A DNA stretch of 64,000 nt from Stenotrophomonas nematodicola (GTDB lineage Bacteria; Pseudomonadota; Gammaproteobacteria; Xanthomonadales; Xanthomonadaceae). A model generated the notes under the pieces. That model did not search any database. It was not told where the DNA came from and saw only the letters and a program-made list of their open reading frames with translations. Location of the stretch: assembly GCF_009467805.1 (NCBI RefSeq), contig NZ_WIAY01000005.1, forward strand, positions 186,001 to 250,000. Reading direction: 5' to 3'. This document shows positions 40,031 to 47,948 of this stretch, in pieces. A program made the translations under genes and the position numbers. The number at the start of each line of letters is the position of its first letter. The first letter of the stretch is position 1.

Positions 40031-41374
40031 CTACCGCGCCGGAAGATGCGCCAGCAGCGTCTGTGCCAGGCGGTCGTAGTCACCCTTGAAGTGATGGTCC
40101 CCGGGCAACCGGATCACCTGCGCGCTGCCCGGCGGCAACGCCGGACACAACGCGTCGCCATCGTCTTCGCCATACAGGCACAGCGTCTTCCCCGGCGGCA
40201 GGCGCGCCACTTCGGGGGCGATCGGCAGGCCGTCACCGCCACCGCCCAGCCAGTTGCTGACGTGGAATTCGTAGTCGGCCTTCCGCCCCACCGACATCAA
40301 CGCAATCATCCCCAGGCTGTCGCGCGTGGCCGGCGACAGCTGGTTGATCGCGGCCGGAAGCACATCCGCGCCCTGCGAGAACCCGATCAGCACCACGCGC
40401 TGGCGCTGCCATTGCTGGCGATAGTGCGCAGCGATGCGCTCCAGGTCGCGGGCAAAGCCCTGCGGCGTGCGTTCGCTCCAGAAATAGCGCAGCGAATCCA
40501 CGCCCACCACCGACACCCCCGCATCGCTCAATGCCGCGGCCACTTCCTTGTCGAGCCCCGCCCAGCCGCCATCACCGGACACGAAGATGGCCAGCGTGTC
40601 ACCGGGCCTGGACGACGGCACCTCCACCACCGGCAAGCCCTTGAGGTCATCCGGCGGCGGCGCCAGGCTGACACCCTGCTGCGCACCCAGCACCTGCGCG
40701 GCGGCCAGCAGACCGGGCAAGGCGTCGCCGCTCGCGGTGCGCTGGAACGGTCGGGCCATCGCAACGCGGCGCAGGAACACCCCCGCATCACCGGCGCGGC
40801 AATGCGCCTCACCTGCGGCATTCAACCACGGGAAGCTCAATTCGGTCGGCTGCAGGCGGCCGTGGCTGACGCCCGCACCGCAGACCATGCGTTCGCGCGC
40901 GCCATCCGGACAGAAGTCGGTGGTCAGCAGGCCGGCGAACACCTGCGTATCGGCCTGCGCGGCGACCGCGTAAGCCAACTCGGCGCCTTCGCCATCCCCG
41001 CCGATCAGCGGCAGGTGGTACCCGGGCAACTGCAGGTACGCCTGGAACCAGCGCGAGAAATTCTCGACATCGCCCGCACCGAAACCGCAGCTGCCACCGC
41101 CATCACGTGCCACGCTGCGGCGCAGCCGGGCCACATCGACCACGGCCACCAGCGCGCCCTGCGCGCGCAGCGCGGCCACGCGCGCGGCACTGCGGCCCGG
41201 GTCACGGCCCCCGTCGAACCACACCACCACCCGCTGCGGATGGCCCTCGGGCAGGTACACCAGGGTGTCCTGGAATCGACCGTGACTGACTGTCCGTGGC
41301 GGCGTGGCCGCGGCCGTTGCCGCCGTGCCCACCATCACCAGCGCCAGCACCTTCCCCCACGCGGCTCGCCGCAT
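40031..41374 (-). CDS. AcvB/VirJ-family hydrolase
   Basis: The 447-residue product has a signal peptide (about 1-23) and two alpha/beta-hydrolase-like regions. The second half carries FVSGDGGWAGLDKEV and the nucleophile elbow GFSQGAD (GxSxG), with a C-terminal GDHHFKGDYDRL histidine, the layout of AcvB and VirJ. AcvB of Agrobacterium hydrolyses lysyl-phosphatidylglycerol in the periplasm. Convergence with mprF makes the same role likely here. Cysteines in the first half may be disulfide-bonded. Start ATG 41374. Confidence 0.87.
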   Translation of the reverse strand: MRRAAWGKVLALVMVGTAATAAATPPRTVSHGRFQDTLVYLPEGHPQRVVVWFDGGRDPGRSAARVAALRAQGALVAVVDVARLRRSVARDGGGSCGFGAGDVENFSRWFQAYLQLPGYHLPLIGGDGEGAELAYAVAAQADTQVFAGLLTTDFCPDGARERMVCGAGVSHGRLQPTELSFPWLNAAGEAHCRAGDAGVFLRRVAMARPFQRTASGDALPGLLAAAQVLGAQQGVSLAPPPDDLKGLPVVEVPSSRPGDTLAIFVSGDGGWAGLDKEVAAALSDAGVSVVGVDSLRYFWSERTPQGFARDLERIAAHYRQQWQRQRVVLIGFSQGADVLPAAINQLSPATRDSLGMIALMSVGRKADYEFHVSNWLGGGGDGLPIAPEVARLPPGKTLCLYGEDDGDALCPALPPGSAQVIRLPGDHHFKGDYDRLAQTLLAHLPAR

Positions 41375-41454
41375 CGTCTCGCATCCTCGGATAGATGCGC
41401 CACACGATACGCCGGTCGCCGGCCAAGGGCATGTACACAGACTGGCCGCAGCGC

Positions 41455-42102
41455 TCAGCGCCGCGCCGGAGCGGCCTGCACGCGGGTCTGCCGCCACTGC
41501 TGCCAGGCAACCGCCAGCAGCCAGGCCACCAGCGCCGCGATCACCACCTTCTGCCCGGCGCCGCGCGGCGGCCCGCGCCACAGCACATGCAGCCACAGCA
41601 GAACGAAGCTCAGCCAGGCCCAGCTCCACGCCGCGCCCGCCCAGCGCGACCAACGAGGATCGGCACGCAGGTACCAGCTCTGCAGCAGCATCGCCACGCT
41701 GGCGCACAGGAAGGCGGTATTGGCGGCGATGCCGTGTACCAGCGGCGCCAGCAGCGGTGCATGCGCAGGCAGCCAGCTGTCGCCGATCGCCACGCCCATC
41801 AGGCCCACCCCGGCCACGCAGAACAGCATCGGGGCCGCCGCACTGCGGCGCGGCGAGCCACTGCCGGCGTGCAGCGACATGGCCAGCAGCATGATCGCGA
41901 TCGCCAGCATGCAGTAGGCGCTGCGCAGGGCCAGGCCCCAGGGGCCGTGCAGATACAGGCTCAATGTGGCGCGGACCCAGTCCAGGTCGTCACGGGCGAC
42001 CTGCGTCCAGACCGCGGTCGCCACGAACAGCAGCAGCGCCAGGATGGCCACCTGCGCGAATGCCCCCTGCCAGCGCGGGGACGGTCGCACCGGCCGGCTC
42101 AC
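41455..42102 (-). CDS. DUF998 family membrane protein
   Basis: The 215-residue product has about six hydrophobic helices, with the ATLSLYLHGPWGLALRSAYCMLA segment at about 45-70 and an SWLPAHAPLLAPLVHGIAANTAF loop typical of DUF998, a family of unknown function. The start overlaps the end of the upstream 64-residue gene by 4 bp, so the two are coupled. Second DUF998 protein in the window. Confidence 0.72.
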   Translation of the reverse strand: MSRPVRPSPRWQGAFAQVAILALLLFVATAVWTQVARDDLDWVRATLSLYLHGPWGLALRSAYCMLAIAIMLLAMSLHAGSGSPRRSAAAPMLFCVAGVGLMGVAIGDSWLPAHAPLLAPLVHGIAANTAFLCASVAMLLQSWYLRADPRWSRWAGAAWSWAWLSFVLLWLHVLWRGPPRGAGQKVVIAALVAWLLAVAWQQWRQTRVQAAPARR

Positions 42103-42293
42103 GGCACCTCCGGATGGCGCAGTTTCCAGGCGGCCAATGCGGCGCGGTACTGCTGCAGCTCATCGCTGTACATATCCAGCACGCACAGCGGGCAGCCGCT
42201 GCCGCAGCATTCGTTGGGCCCCGGCTCTTCCGGCGGTCGCGGACGCGGATCGGTGGGGTCGGGGTCGGTGGGATCACAAGCAGGCGCAGACAT
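42099..42293 (-). CDS. Small oxidoreductase-like (OXR) domain protein
   Basis: The 64-residue product has a Pro/Asp-rich start and the GPNECCGSGCPLCVLDMYSDEL signature of the short oxidoreductase-like N-terminal domain family (PF09791), with four Cys in the CCGSGC..C cluster. In eukaryotes the domain is an N-terminal extension of oxidoreductases; in bacteria it occurs alone. Function unknown. It overlaps the DUF998 gene by 4 bp. Confidence 0.82.
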   Translation of the reverse strand: MSAPACDPTDPDPTDPRPRPPEEPGPNECCGSGCPLCVLDMYSDELQQYRAALAAWKLRHPEVP

Positions 42294-42343
42294 CGTGCGG
42301 ACGACCAGGCAACGGGTGTGCCCGTCAGTGTAGCCCGCGACCT

Positions 42344-42949
42344 TCAGCGCTCAAGCAGCCGCCGCAGGTTGGACCGCGCCGGTGCGTCCAGACGCCGGTG
42401 GAAAAAGTCGCTCAGGAAAATGCGCGGCTTCATCAGCACCTTCCGCAGGAACCGCTTGCGCTGCATGCGGAACAGGAAGCCGGGCACGTGACCGGCGTAC
42501 TCTTCTGCGATGCCACGGTCATAGGCGTCGAAGACCGGCGCCGGTGCGCCGAGAATGGCCATGTCGCAATCGAGGAACAACGCGGCCTCGGCATCCACGT
42601 CCGACGCAGCCAGCGTGCCGTGGCGCGCGGTCAGTTCGATCAGCTGCACCACCCGTTCGACATCGATGCCCTGCTTCGGCAGCCAGCGCGCGATCGCCTC
42701 GCGGGCCAGCTCCGCCGACCGCGCCTCGTTGTCGCTGCGCCCGGCGTCGTAGATCGCGTCGTGATACAGCGCGGCCAGCTGCACTTCGGCCGGCGCCTGC
42801 CAGCCGGGGCCGTCCACGGCCACGGTCAGGCAGTGCCGCAGCACCGCCTGTACGTGCGCGAAGTTGTGGTACGCCCGTGGCGGCTCGGTGTAGCGGGCTT
42901 CCAGCTCGGCGAGCTGGGCAGGCGGCAGCGGAATCGGTTCAAAGCGCAT
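42344..42949 (-). CDS. HD-superfamily metal-dependent phosphohydrolase (COG4339 type)
   Basis: The 201-residue product has the HD-type metal ligands: YHNFAHV (His about 28-32), LYHDAIYD at about 62-69 (His and Asp) and a later Asp. This layout fits the COG4339 predicted phosphohydrolases. The substrate is unknown, possibly a nucleotide. Divergent from the transglutaminase/TPR gene across a 245-bp gap that holds an inverted repeat. Confidence 0.85.
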   Translation of the reverse strand: MRFEPIPLPPAQLAELEARYTEPPRAYHNFAHVQAVLRHCLTVAVDGPGWQAPAEVQLAALYHDAIYDAGRSDNEARSAELAREAIARWLPKQGIDVERVVQLIELTARHGTLAASDVDAEAALFLDCDMAILGAPAPVFDAYDRGIAEEYAGHVPGFLFRMQRKRFLRKVLMKPRIFLSDFFHRRLDAPARSNLRRLLER

Positions 42950-43059
42950 GCACCATGATTGGCCGGCGGGCAGGCGCTGGCAACCCCGTGCCCGTCCCTG
43001 CGCCCGGCGTTTTTTTCACCATCCTCGTGACGCCCTTGCGGCGCAGGCGCCGCCGACGG

Positions 43060-43105
43060 TTATCCACACCTTTACCCGGTGCCCATCCACACCGGCTGTG
43101 GATGG
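43060..43105. promoter_or_regulatory. DnaA-box-like site and inverted repeat in a divergent intergenic region
   Basis: TTATCCACA at 43060-43068 is an exact match to the E. coli DnaA box consensus. Fifteen bases on, CCATCCACA at 43083-43091 is followed after CCGGC by its reverse complement TGTGGATGG (43097-43105): perfect 9-bp arms. It lies 110 bp upstream of the HD gene start and about 90 bp upstream of the TPR gene start, so it could be an operator for one or both, or a DnaA-responsive site. No function is shown. Confidence 0.45.
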
Positions 43106-43194
43106 CCGGATACGCCGATGAGCGGCGTGCGCACCGCCCACGCCGGGCATAGACTGGCGGCGACTGGCCCCAGCCCTGCTGCGAGGAGACCGCC

Positions 43195-44346
43195 ATGACC
43201 GGTAGCACCGCCCTGCTGTTGAGCCTGGCCCTGGCCGTGCCCGGGCTGGCCGTCGCCGCCGACGCAACGGCGCCGCCGCCGGCTGCCACCCCCCTGCCCC
43301 CGGTGTCGGTCGTGGCCACCGGGCCGATCCCCAGCCCGGACCAGGTCATGGCCATCCCGCCGGCGCTGCTGGCCCTGCTGCACGCGCGCGTGATCACCCC
43401 GTCGCTGTCGCGCGAGCAGCGCCTGCAACGCCTGATCACCCTGATCTTCGATGCGCAGGGCATGAACCTGGGCTACGACGCCGACGCCACCCTCACTGTG
43501 GCCGAGACCTGGGAAACCCGGCGGGCCAACTGCCTGGCCTTCACCCTGCTGTTCGTCAGCCTGGCCCGCGAGGCCGGCATCGATGCGCACGTGCAGGAGG
43601 TCAACCAGGTGGTGTCCTGGTACCAGGACCAGGGCGTGATCTACAGCGTTGGCCACGTCAATGCGGGCGTCAACCTGGGCGGCCGCAGCGCGGTCGTCGA
43701 TCTGGACCGCAACGTGCTGTACGACCGCGAGGGCCCCAGGCAGATCACCCGCGAACGTGCGTTGGCGCATTTCTACAACAACCGCGGCGCCGCCCGCATG
43801 GCCGCCGGCGACCTGGTCCTGGCACGCGCCTACTTCCGCCAATCGCTGCAGATGTCACCGGAGTTCGCCTCGGGGTGGAACAACCTGGGCGTGCTGGACA
43901 CGCGCGAAGGCCGCCTGCAGGCCGCCGTGGTCGACTTCAGATCCGCCCTGCGCTACGCGCCGCAGCATGCCGCGGCGCTGTCCAACGCCAGCACGCTGTA
44001 CACCCGCATGGGCGACACGCGTGAGGCCGAGCGGCTGTCGCGCCGGCTGGCGCTTGTGCACCGTCGCGACCCGTTCGTGCAGTACATGCTGGGCGCCGAC
44101 GCGGAGAAGAAGCAGGACTATGCGCAGGCGATACGCTATTACAAACGCGCCGTGCGCCTGTACGAGGAAGCGCACCAGTTCCACTTCGGCCTGGCCCGCG
44201 CCTACTTCATGGTCGGCGATACGCAGCATGCCGGCGAGGAGATGCAGCGGGCGCGGGCGCTGGGCGGGGATGCGCTGCAGCAGCGCTACCAGGCCAAGCT
44301 GGACAGTCTGAACCGCTGGCGCCTGCAGAACGTGCAGGCGCGATGA
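43195..44346 (+). CDS. Exported transglutaminase-like/TPR protein
   Basis: The 383-residue product has a signal peptide (about 1-22), a transglutaminase-like core (about 80-175) and tetratricopeptide repeats (about 185-370). The candidate catalytic triad is Cys in RRANCLAF, His in YSVGHVNAG and Asp in AVVDLD. TPR motifs include NNRGAARMAAGDLVLARAYFRQSL and NNLGVLDTREGRL. Probably a periplasmic protein; no substrate can be named. Alone on the plus strand between the divergent HD gene and a convergent yjdM. Confidence 0.82.
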   Translation: MTGSTALLLSLALAVPGLAVAADATAPPPAATPLPPVSVVATGPIPSPDQVMAIPPALLALLHARVITPSLSREQRLQRLITLIFDAQGMNLGYDADATLTVAETWETRRANCLAFTLLFVSLAREAGIDAHVQEVNQVVSWYQDQGVIYSVGHVNAGVNLGGRSAVVDLDRNVLYDREGPRQITRERALAHFYNNRGAARMAAGDLVLARAYFRQSLQMSPEFASGWNNLGVLDTREGRLQAAVVDFRSALRYAPQHAAALSNASTLYTRMGDTREAERLSRRLALVHRRDPFVQYMLGADAEKKQDYAQAIRYYKRAVRLYEEAHQFHFGLARAYFMVGDTQHAGEEMQRARALGGDALQQRYQAKLDSLNRWRLQNVQAR

Positions 44347-44355
44347 CCGCCGCGA

Positions 44356-44691
44356 TCAGGCCTTCTTGAGGAAGCAGGTCTTGAGGACCAGGCCCTTGAT
44401 CTTGTCCGAGTTGCCTTCGATGTGCTCGGCGTCGTCATCGACCAGGCGGATGTTGCGGATCACCGTACCCTGCTTGAGCGGGATCGAGGACCCCTTGACC
44501 TTCAGGTCCTTGATCACCGTGACCGTGTCACCGGCCGCCAGCGCATTGCCGTTGCTGTCGCGGACGACCAGCGCCTGCCCGGCGCTTTCGCCGGCGGTCC
44601 ACTCGTGGCCGCAGTCGGCACAGATCCACAGCGCGCCATCGGCGTAGGTATTTTCCAGGGTGCATTGGGGGCAGGCGGGAACAGCGGACAT
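44356..44691 (-). CDS. yjdM: Zinc-ribbon protein YjdM (PhnA family)
   Basis: The 111-residue product has an N-terminal zinc ribbon (CPQC about 7-10, CADC about 25-28) and the YjdM/PhnA C-terminal domain with VKGSSIPLKQGTVIRNIRLVDDD. The older name PhnA suggests phosphonate use, but the family has no proven role in it. Start ATG 44691 has GAGG 8 bases upstream. A TACAAT box about 40 bp upstream is a good -10 candidate. Convergent with the TPR gene, divergent from yegD. Confidence 0.88.
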   Translation of the reverse strand: MSAVPACPQCTLENTYADGALWICADCGHEWTAGESAGQALVVRDSNGNALAAGDTVTVIKDLKVKGSSIPLKQGTVIRNIRLVDDDAEHIEGNSDKIKGLVLKTCFLKKA

Positions 44692-44822
44692 CGGGACAAC
44701 CTCGGGCATTCAACGATCACTATTGTAGCCTCCCGGTGGCACCCGCTGCCCCAGCGCCCTTGCGCCGGCGGGCGCCTTGCCGCACAGTGCGCGCCCCCTG
44801 ACCACCGGCCCGGCCCTCCCGC

Positions 44823-46193
44823 ATGAAAATCGGCATCGACTTTGGCACCAGCAATTCCGCCGCCGCGGCAGTGGTCGACGGCAAGGTCGTCCCGATCCAG
44901 TTCGGGCAGGCGCAGCAGTTCCGGACCACGGTGTACTTCCCCGAGGTCATGCGTGACCCCAACGATTTCGAGCTGACGCCGGCGCTGGAGCAGGAACTGG
45001 CCCGCCTGGTCGACGCGGCAGCGCGCGACGCCCGCGCCGCGGGCCAGGAACGGCCGCATGACGCGCTGCGCCGCGAGGCGCTGCGGGTGGTGCGGCGGCA
45101 GTGGATGGAAGAGCAGATGCGCGCACCGCTCAGCTCGACCACCCTGCTGCAGAACGCCGTGTACGGCGACGATGCGCTGGAAGCCTACTTCGAAGAGAAC
45201 GAGGGCAACCTCGTGCAGAGCCCGAAATCGATGCTGGGCTACAACCTGCATCCGCGCGCGCGGCAGACCATCACCGGTATCGCCACCCACATCCTGGAAC
45301 ACATCCGTCTGACCGCCTCGCGTCAGTTCGACACGCCGGTGCGCACCGCCACGCTCGGCCGCCCGGTGCAGTTCCGCAGTTCGATCGGCGAGGCAGGCAA
45401 CGCGCAGGCCCTGGAGATCCTGCACAGCGCAGCGATCGCCGCCGGCTTCGACAGCGTCGACTTCCTCGAGGAGCCCGCGGCGGCGGCCATGCATTACCAC
45501 GCCGAAAGCACGCAGGAACACGATGCGGTGGTGGTGGACATCGGCGGCGGCACCACCGATGTCGCACACGCCCGCGTCGGCGGCCCCCGGGCGCCGCGCA
45601 TCCACCGCGCCTGGGGTATCGCGCGCGGCGGTACCGACATCGACCTGGCCCTGAGCCTGGGCGGCTACATGCCGCTGTTCGGCCGCAACATCACCCGCGT
45701 ACCGACCCACCACTACGTCGAGGCGGCGATGGTGCAGGACATGACCCGACAGCGCGATTTCCGCCAGCATGACTACCGCGACGTCGACGCCCCGTTCGGC
45801 AAGCGCCTGCAGGCCCTGCAGGACACCGGCAACACCGCGCGCCTGTACCGCGAGGTGGAGCGCTGCAAGATTGCCCTCAGCAGCGAACCGGGCCACCGCA
45901 GCGCACTGGACTTCATCGAACGCGACCTGGCCGTGGACGTCGACGCTCCGCGCCTGGAAGCGGCCGCCAGCGGCTACATGGGTGAACTGGCCGGCCTGCT
46001 GGCGCAGGTCCGCGCTGACATCGGCCACGATCCGGCGGCGGTCTTCCTGACCGGCGGCATGTCGCGCGCCGGCTACCTGCAGCAGGCCGTCGCCGCCGCC
46101 TTCCCCGGTGCCACCCTGGTGCGCGGCAACCCGTCCTTCGGTGTGGTGCACGGCCTGGCATGGGCGGCGGCGGAACCGTCAGTGGCCGGCTGA
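44823..46193 (+). CDS. yegD: YegD-type Hsp70-like protein
   Basis: YegD proteins are short Hsp70 relatives with the nucleotide-binding domain only. The 456-residue product has the phosphate-1 motif IGIDFGTSNS at about 3-12, the phosphate-2 motif VVVDIGGGTTDVAHA at about 238-252 and the adenosine motif VFLTGGMSRAGYL at about 404-416. There is no substrate-binding domain, so any chaperone role must use a partner. Length matches E. coli YegD (450). Upstream sequence is divergent from yjdM. Confidence 0.92.
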   Translation: MKIGIDFGTSNSAAAAVVDGKVVPIQFGQAQQFRTTVYFPEVMRDPNDFELTPALEQELARLVDAAARDARAAGQERPHDALRREALRVVRRQWMEEQMRAPLSSTTLLQNAVYGDDALEAYFEENEGNLVQSPKSMLGYNLHPRARQTITGIATHILEHIRLTASRQFDTPVRTATLGRPVQFRSSIGEAGNAQALEILHSAAIAAGFDSVDFLEEPAAAAMHYHAESTQEHDAVVVDIGGGTTDVAHARVGGPRAPRIHRAWGIARGGTDIDLALSLGGYMPLFGRNITRVPTHHYVEAAMVQDMTRQRDFRQHDYRDVDAPFGKRLQALQDTGNTARLYREVERCKIALSSEPGHRSALDFIERDLAVDVDAPRLEAAASGYMGELAGLLAQVRADIGHDPAAVFLTGGMSRAGYLQQAVAAAFPGATLVRGNPSFGVVHGLAWAAAEPSVAG

Positions 46194-46459
46194 GGCGGGC
46201 CGCACCAGGCCGCCGGAGCCCTTGTCGCACAAGGCTTTCGCCGCGTGAAGCGCGCGCATTAACAAAACGTTACGCCGAAAGCGCTATCATCTTTCGGCTT
46301 CAATGCGCAATGCGCATGACCTTCCGGGCCTGATCCAGGCCACTGTCTCTGTCGATGCTGCCGCCCCGTGGACCCGTCCTGTGGCGCCGGGATCGTTTTT
46401 ACGCTGCGATCCGGCTCGTTCCCAGCACGCACTGCCCCGAGCCGCCAAGAGAGATTCCA

Positions 46460-46813
46460 TTGGGCGAACGCCTGGCTTCACCAGCCCCTTCCATCGTAGC
46501 CGAACCGGACCCCATCGACTGTCGCCGCTGCGACGCGGTGTGCTGCCGGCTCTCGGTCACGGTGATGCCCGACGACGCGGTTCCCGGCCATCTGCTGGAT
46601 ACCGACGAACTGGGCCGCACCGTGATGGCGCGCAACGACGAAGGCTGGTGTGCCGCGATCGACCCCTACCATCTGCGCTGCACGATCTATTCGCAGCGCC
46701 CCGCGATCTGCCGCCAGTTTTCGATGGGCGGCGATGACTGCCGCACCGTGCGGCAGGACTACCGTCGACAACAGCACGATCTGTCGACGCTTTTTTCACC
46801 GATCCACCCATAG
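46460..46813 (+). CDS. YkgJ-family cysteine-cluster protein
   Basis: The 117-residue product has the cysteine pattern CRRCDAVCC (about 20-28), CTIYSQRPAICRQF (about 75-88) and a final Cys in GGDDC, typical of the YkgJ family, which is predicted to bind a metal or Fe-S cluster. The best start is TTG 46460 (following GAGAG at 46449-46453); an ATG-led upstream extension from 46355 reads as non-conserved. A 266-bp gap upstream may hold the promoter. It is 11 bp before the short basic protein. Confidence 0.78.
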   Translation: MGERLASPAPSIVAEPDPIDCRRCDAVCCRLSVTVMPDDAVPGHLLDTDELGRTVMARNDEGWCAAIDPYHLRCTIYSQRPAICRQFSMGGDDCRTVRQDYRRQQHDLSTLFSPIHP

Positions 46814-46824
46814 CAGGAGCATCC

Positions 46825-47004
46825 ATGGCCCGTACGCCAAAGACCTCCCCCAAGGCAGGCAACACCGTTCGCGTCGACCGCAAGCAAGGGTCCAACACCG
46901 CCGTCAGCAGCGCCAGCATCGCTGCCGACCTGGCTGCCTTCCGCAAGGGCGGCGGCAAGATCGAAGTGCTGGGCAACACCCTGGCGCTGAAGAAAGCCGG
47001 TTGA
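46825..47004 (+). CDS. Short basic hypothetical protein
   Basis: A 59-residue ORF, MARTPKTSPKAGNTVR... ending LGNTLALKKAG, with AGGAG 6 bases upstream of ATG 46825. It is Lys/Arg-rich at the N-terminus and Ser/Ala-rich in the middle, with no hydrophobic segment. It starts 11 bp after the YkgJ-family gene and is probably cotranscribed. I do not recognise a family; the clear ribosome binding site and basic composition make a real, perhaps nucleic-acid-binding, protein plausible. Confidence 0.6.
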   Translation: MARTPKTSPKAGNTVRVDRKQGSNTAVSSASIAADLAAFRKGGGKIEVLGNTLALKKAG

Positions 47005-47052
47005 CCTCGCAGCCGACCGCACCGGCCCTGGCCGGTGCGGTGGCCGCACGAC

Positions 47053-47937
47053 TCAGCGGCGGAGCGTGACCCGCACGCTGCCCGAGTGGGCATTGATCGA
47101 GACGTCGCCGTCACCGCCGCCCAGACGCGTATCCAGGCTGCGGCCCGGACCATAGCGCGGCCGTTCCACCTTTCCCGCATCGGACTGGATGCCACCACTG
47201 AACGTTTTCACGTTCAACTGCGCCGACACCATCGCCGGCAGTGCCAGCCCGACCGACCCGCTGACTGTCTGCAGCGCGACCTTGCCGCCCGGCGCCAGAC
47301 CGCCCACGGCCACGTCCACGCTCCCCGACACCGCTTCAGCGCTCAAACGCTGTACGCGTTCGGCTTCCACACGGATGCTGCCGGACACCGTTTCCGCCGT
47401 GATCTCCCCGCTGATGCCGCCGCCGGCCTGCACCTGGCCGCTGACTGCGCGCACCTCCAGCCGTGGCGTCTGCACGCGTGAACGGATGCCACCGCTGACG
47501 GTGCCCAGCGTGGTCTCGCCGCTGCGTCCCGCTGCCGCGATGTCGCCACTGACGGCATTGGCCTGCAGGCGACGCACATCGACCTCGGACACGTCGATAT
47601 CGGCGCTCACTGTGCCCAGCTGCACCTCCACCGCACGCGGTACGCGCAGCGTCAGCGTGGCACCGCCCCGGGTGTTGCTGTTGCGCGGGTAGACCACTTC
47701 CCAGCGCACGCGGTTGGTGCTCTTGTCCTGCTTCAGGGTCAGCCCGTCGGCCATCGAGCCGCTCAGCGCCACCTCGTTGCGGTCCCAGCCGCGTACGGTG
47801 ACCTTGCCGGCGATATTGCTCACTTCCACCCGCCCGCCCGCCGCCAGCGGATGGCGCTCGTCGACGTGGGTATCGGCCAGCGCCGCCAACGGCAGCAACA
47901 GCGCCAGGGTGGCACTCAACGGCAACAGGGTACGCAT
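47053..47937 (-). CDS. DUF4097 exported beta-helix protein
   Basis: The 294-residue product has a signal peptide (about 1-20, LALLLPLAALADT) and a DUF4097 domain of repeats with a VSG-type motif about every 20 residues (TVSADI, AVSGDI, TVSGGI, AVSGQV, TVSGSI, AVSGSV, TVSGSV), predicting a short beta-solenoid. Start ATG 47937 has AAGGAG 6 bases upstream; an in-frame ATG at 47952 overlaps the anti-sigma stop. It is the last gene of the sigma / anti-sigma / DUF4097 operon. Confidence 0.86.
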   Translation of the reverse strand: MRTLLPLSATLALLLPLAALADTHVDERHPLAAGGRVEVSNIAGKVTVRGWDRNEVALSGSMADGLTLKQDKSTNRVRWEVVYPRNSNTRGGATLTLRVPRAVEVQLGTVSADIDVSEVDVRRLQANAVSGDIAAAGRSGETTLGTVSGGIRSRVQTPRLEVRAVSGQVQAGGGISGEITAETVSGSIRVEAERVQRLSAEAVSGSVDVAVGGLAPGGKVALQTVSGSVGLALPAMVSAQLNVKTFSGGIQSDAGKVERPRYGPGRSLDTRLGGGDGDVSINAHSGSVRVTLRR

Positions 47938-47948
47938 CGGATTCTCCT

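Noticed and set aside
39616-40083. Minus-strand frame with internal repeats over the palindromic array
   Set aside because: Its repeats come from the 116-bp DNA repeat; there is no ribosome binding site and it overlaps the ends of two real genes.
44356-44691. Phosphonate-use function suggested by the PhnA name
   Set aside because: No phn genes nearby and the family has no demonstrated phosphonate activity.
46259-46290. TTAACA / TATCAT as a promoter upstream of the YkgJ-family gene
   Set aside because: Spacing is about 20 bp, longer than the usual 16-18, so it is not reported as a promoter.
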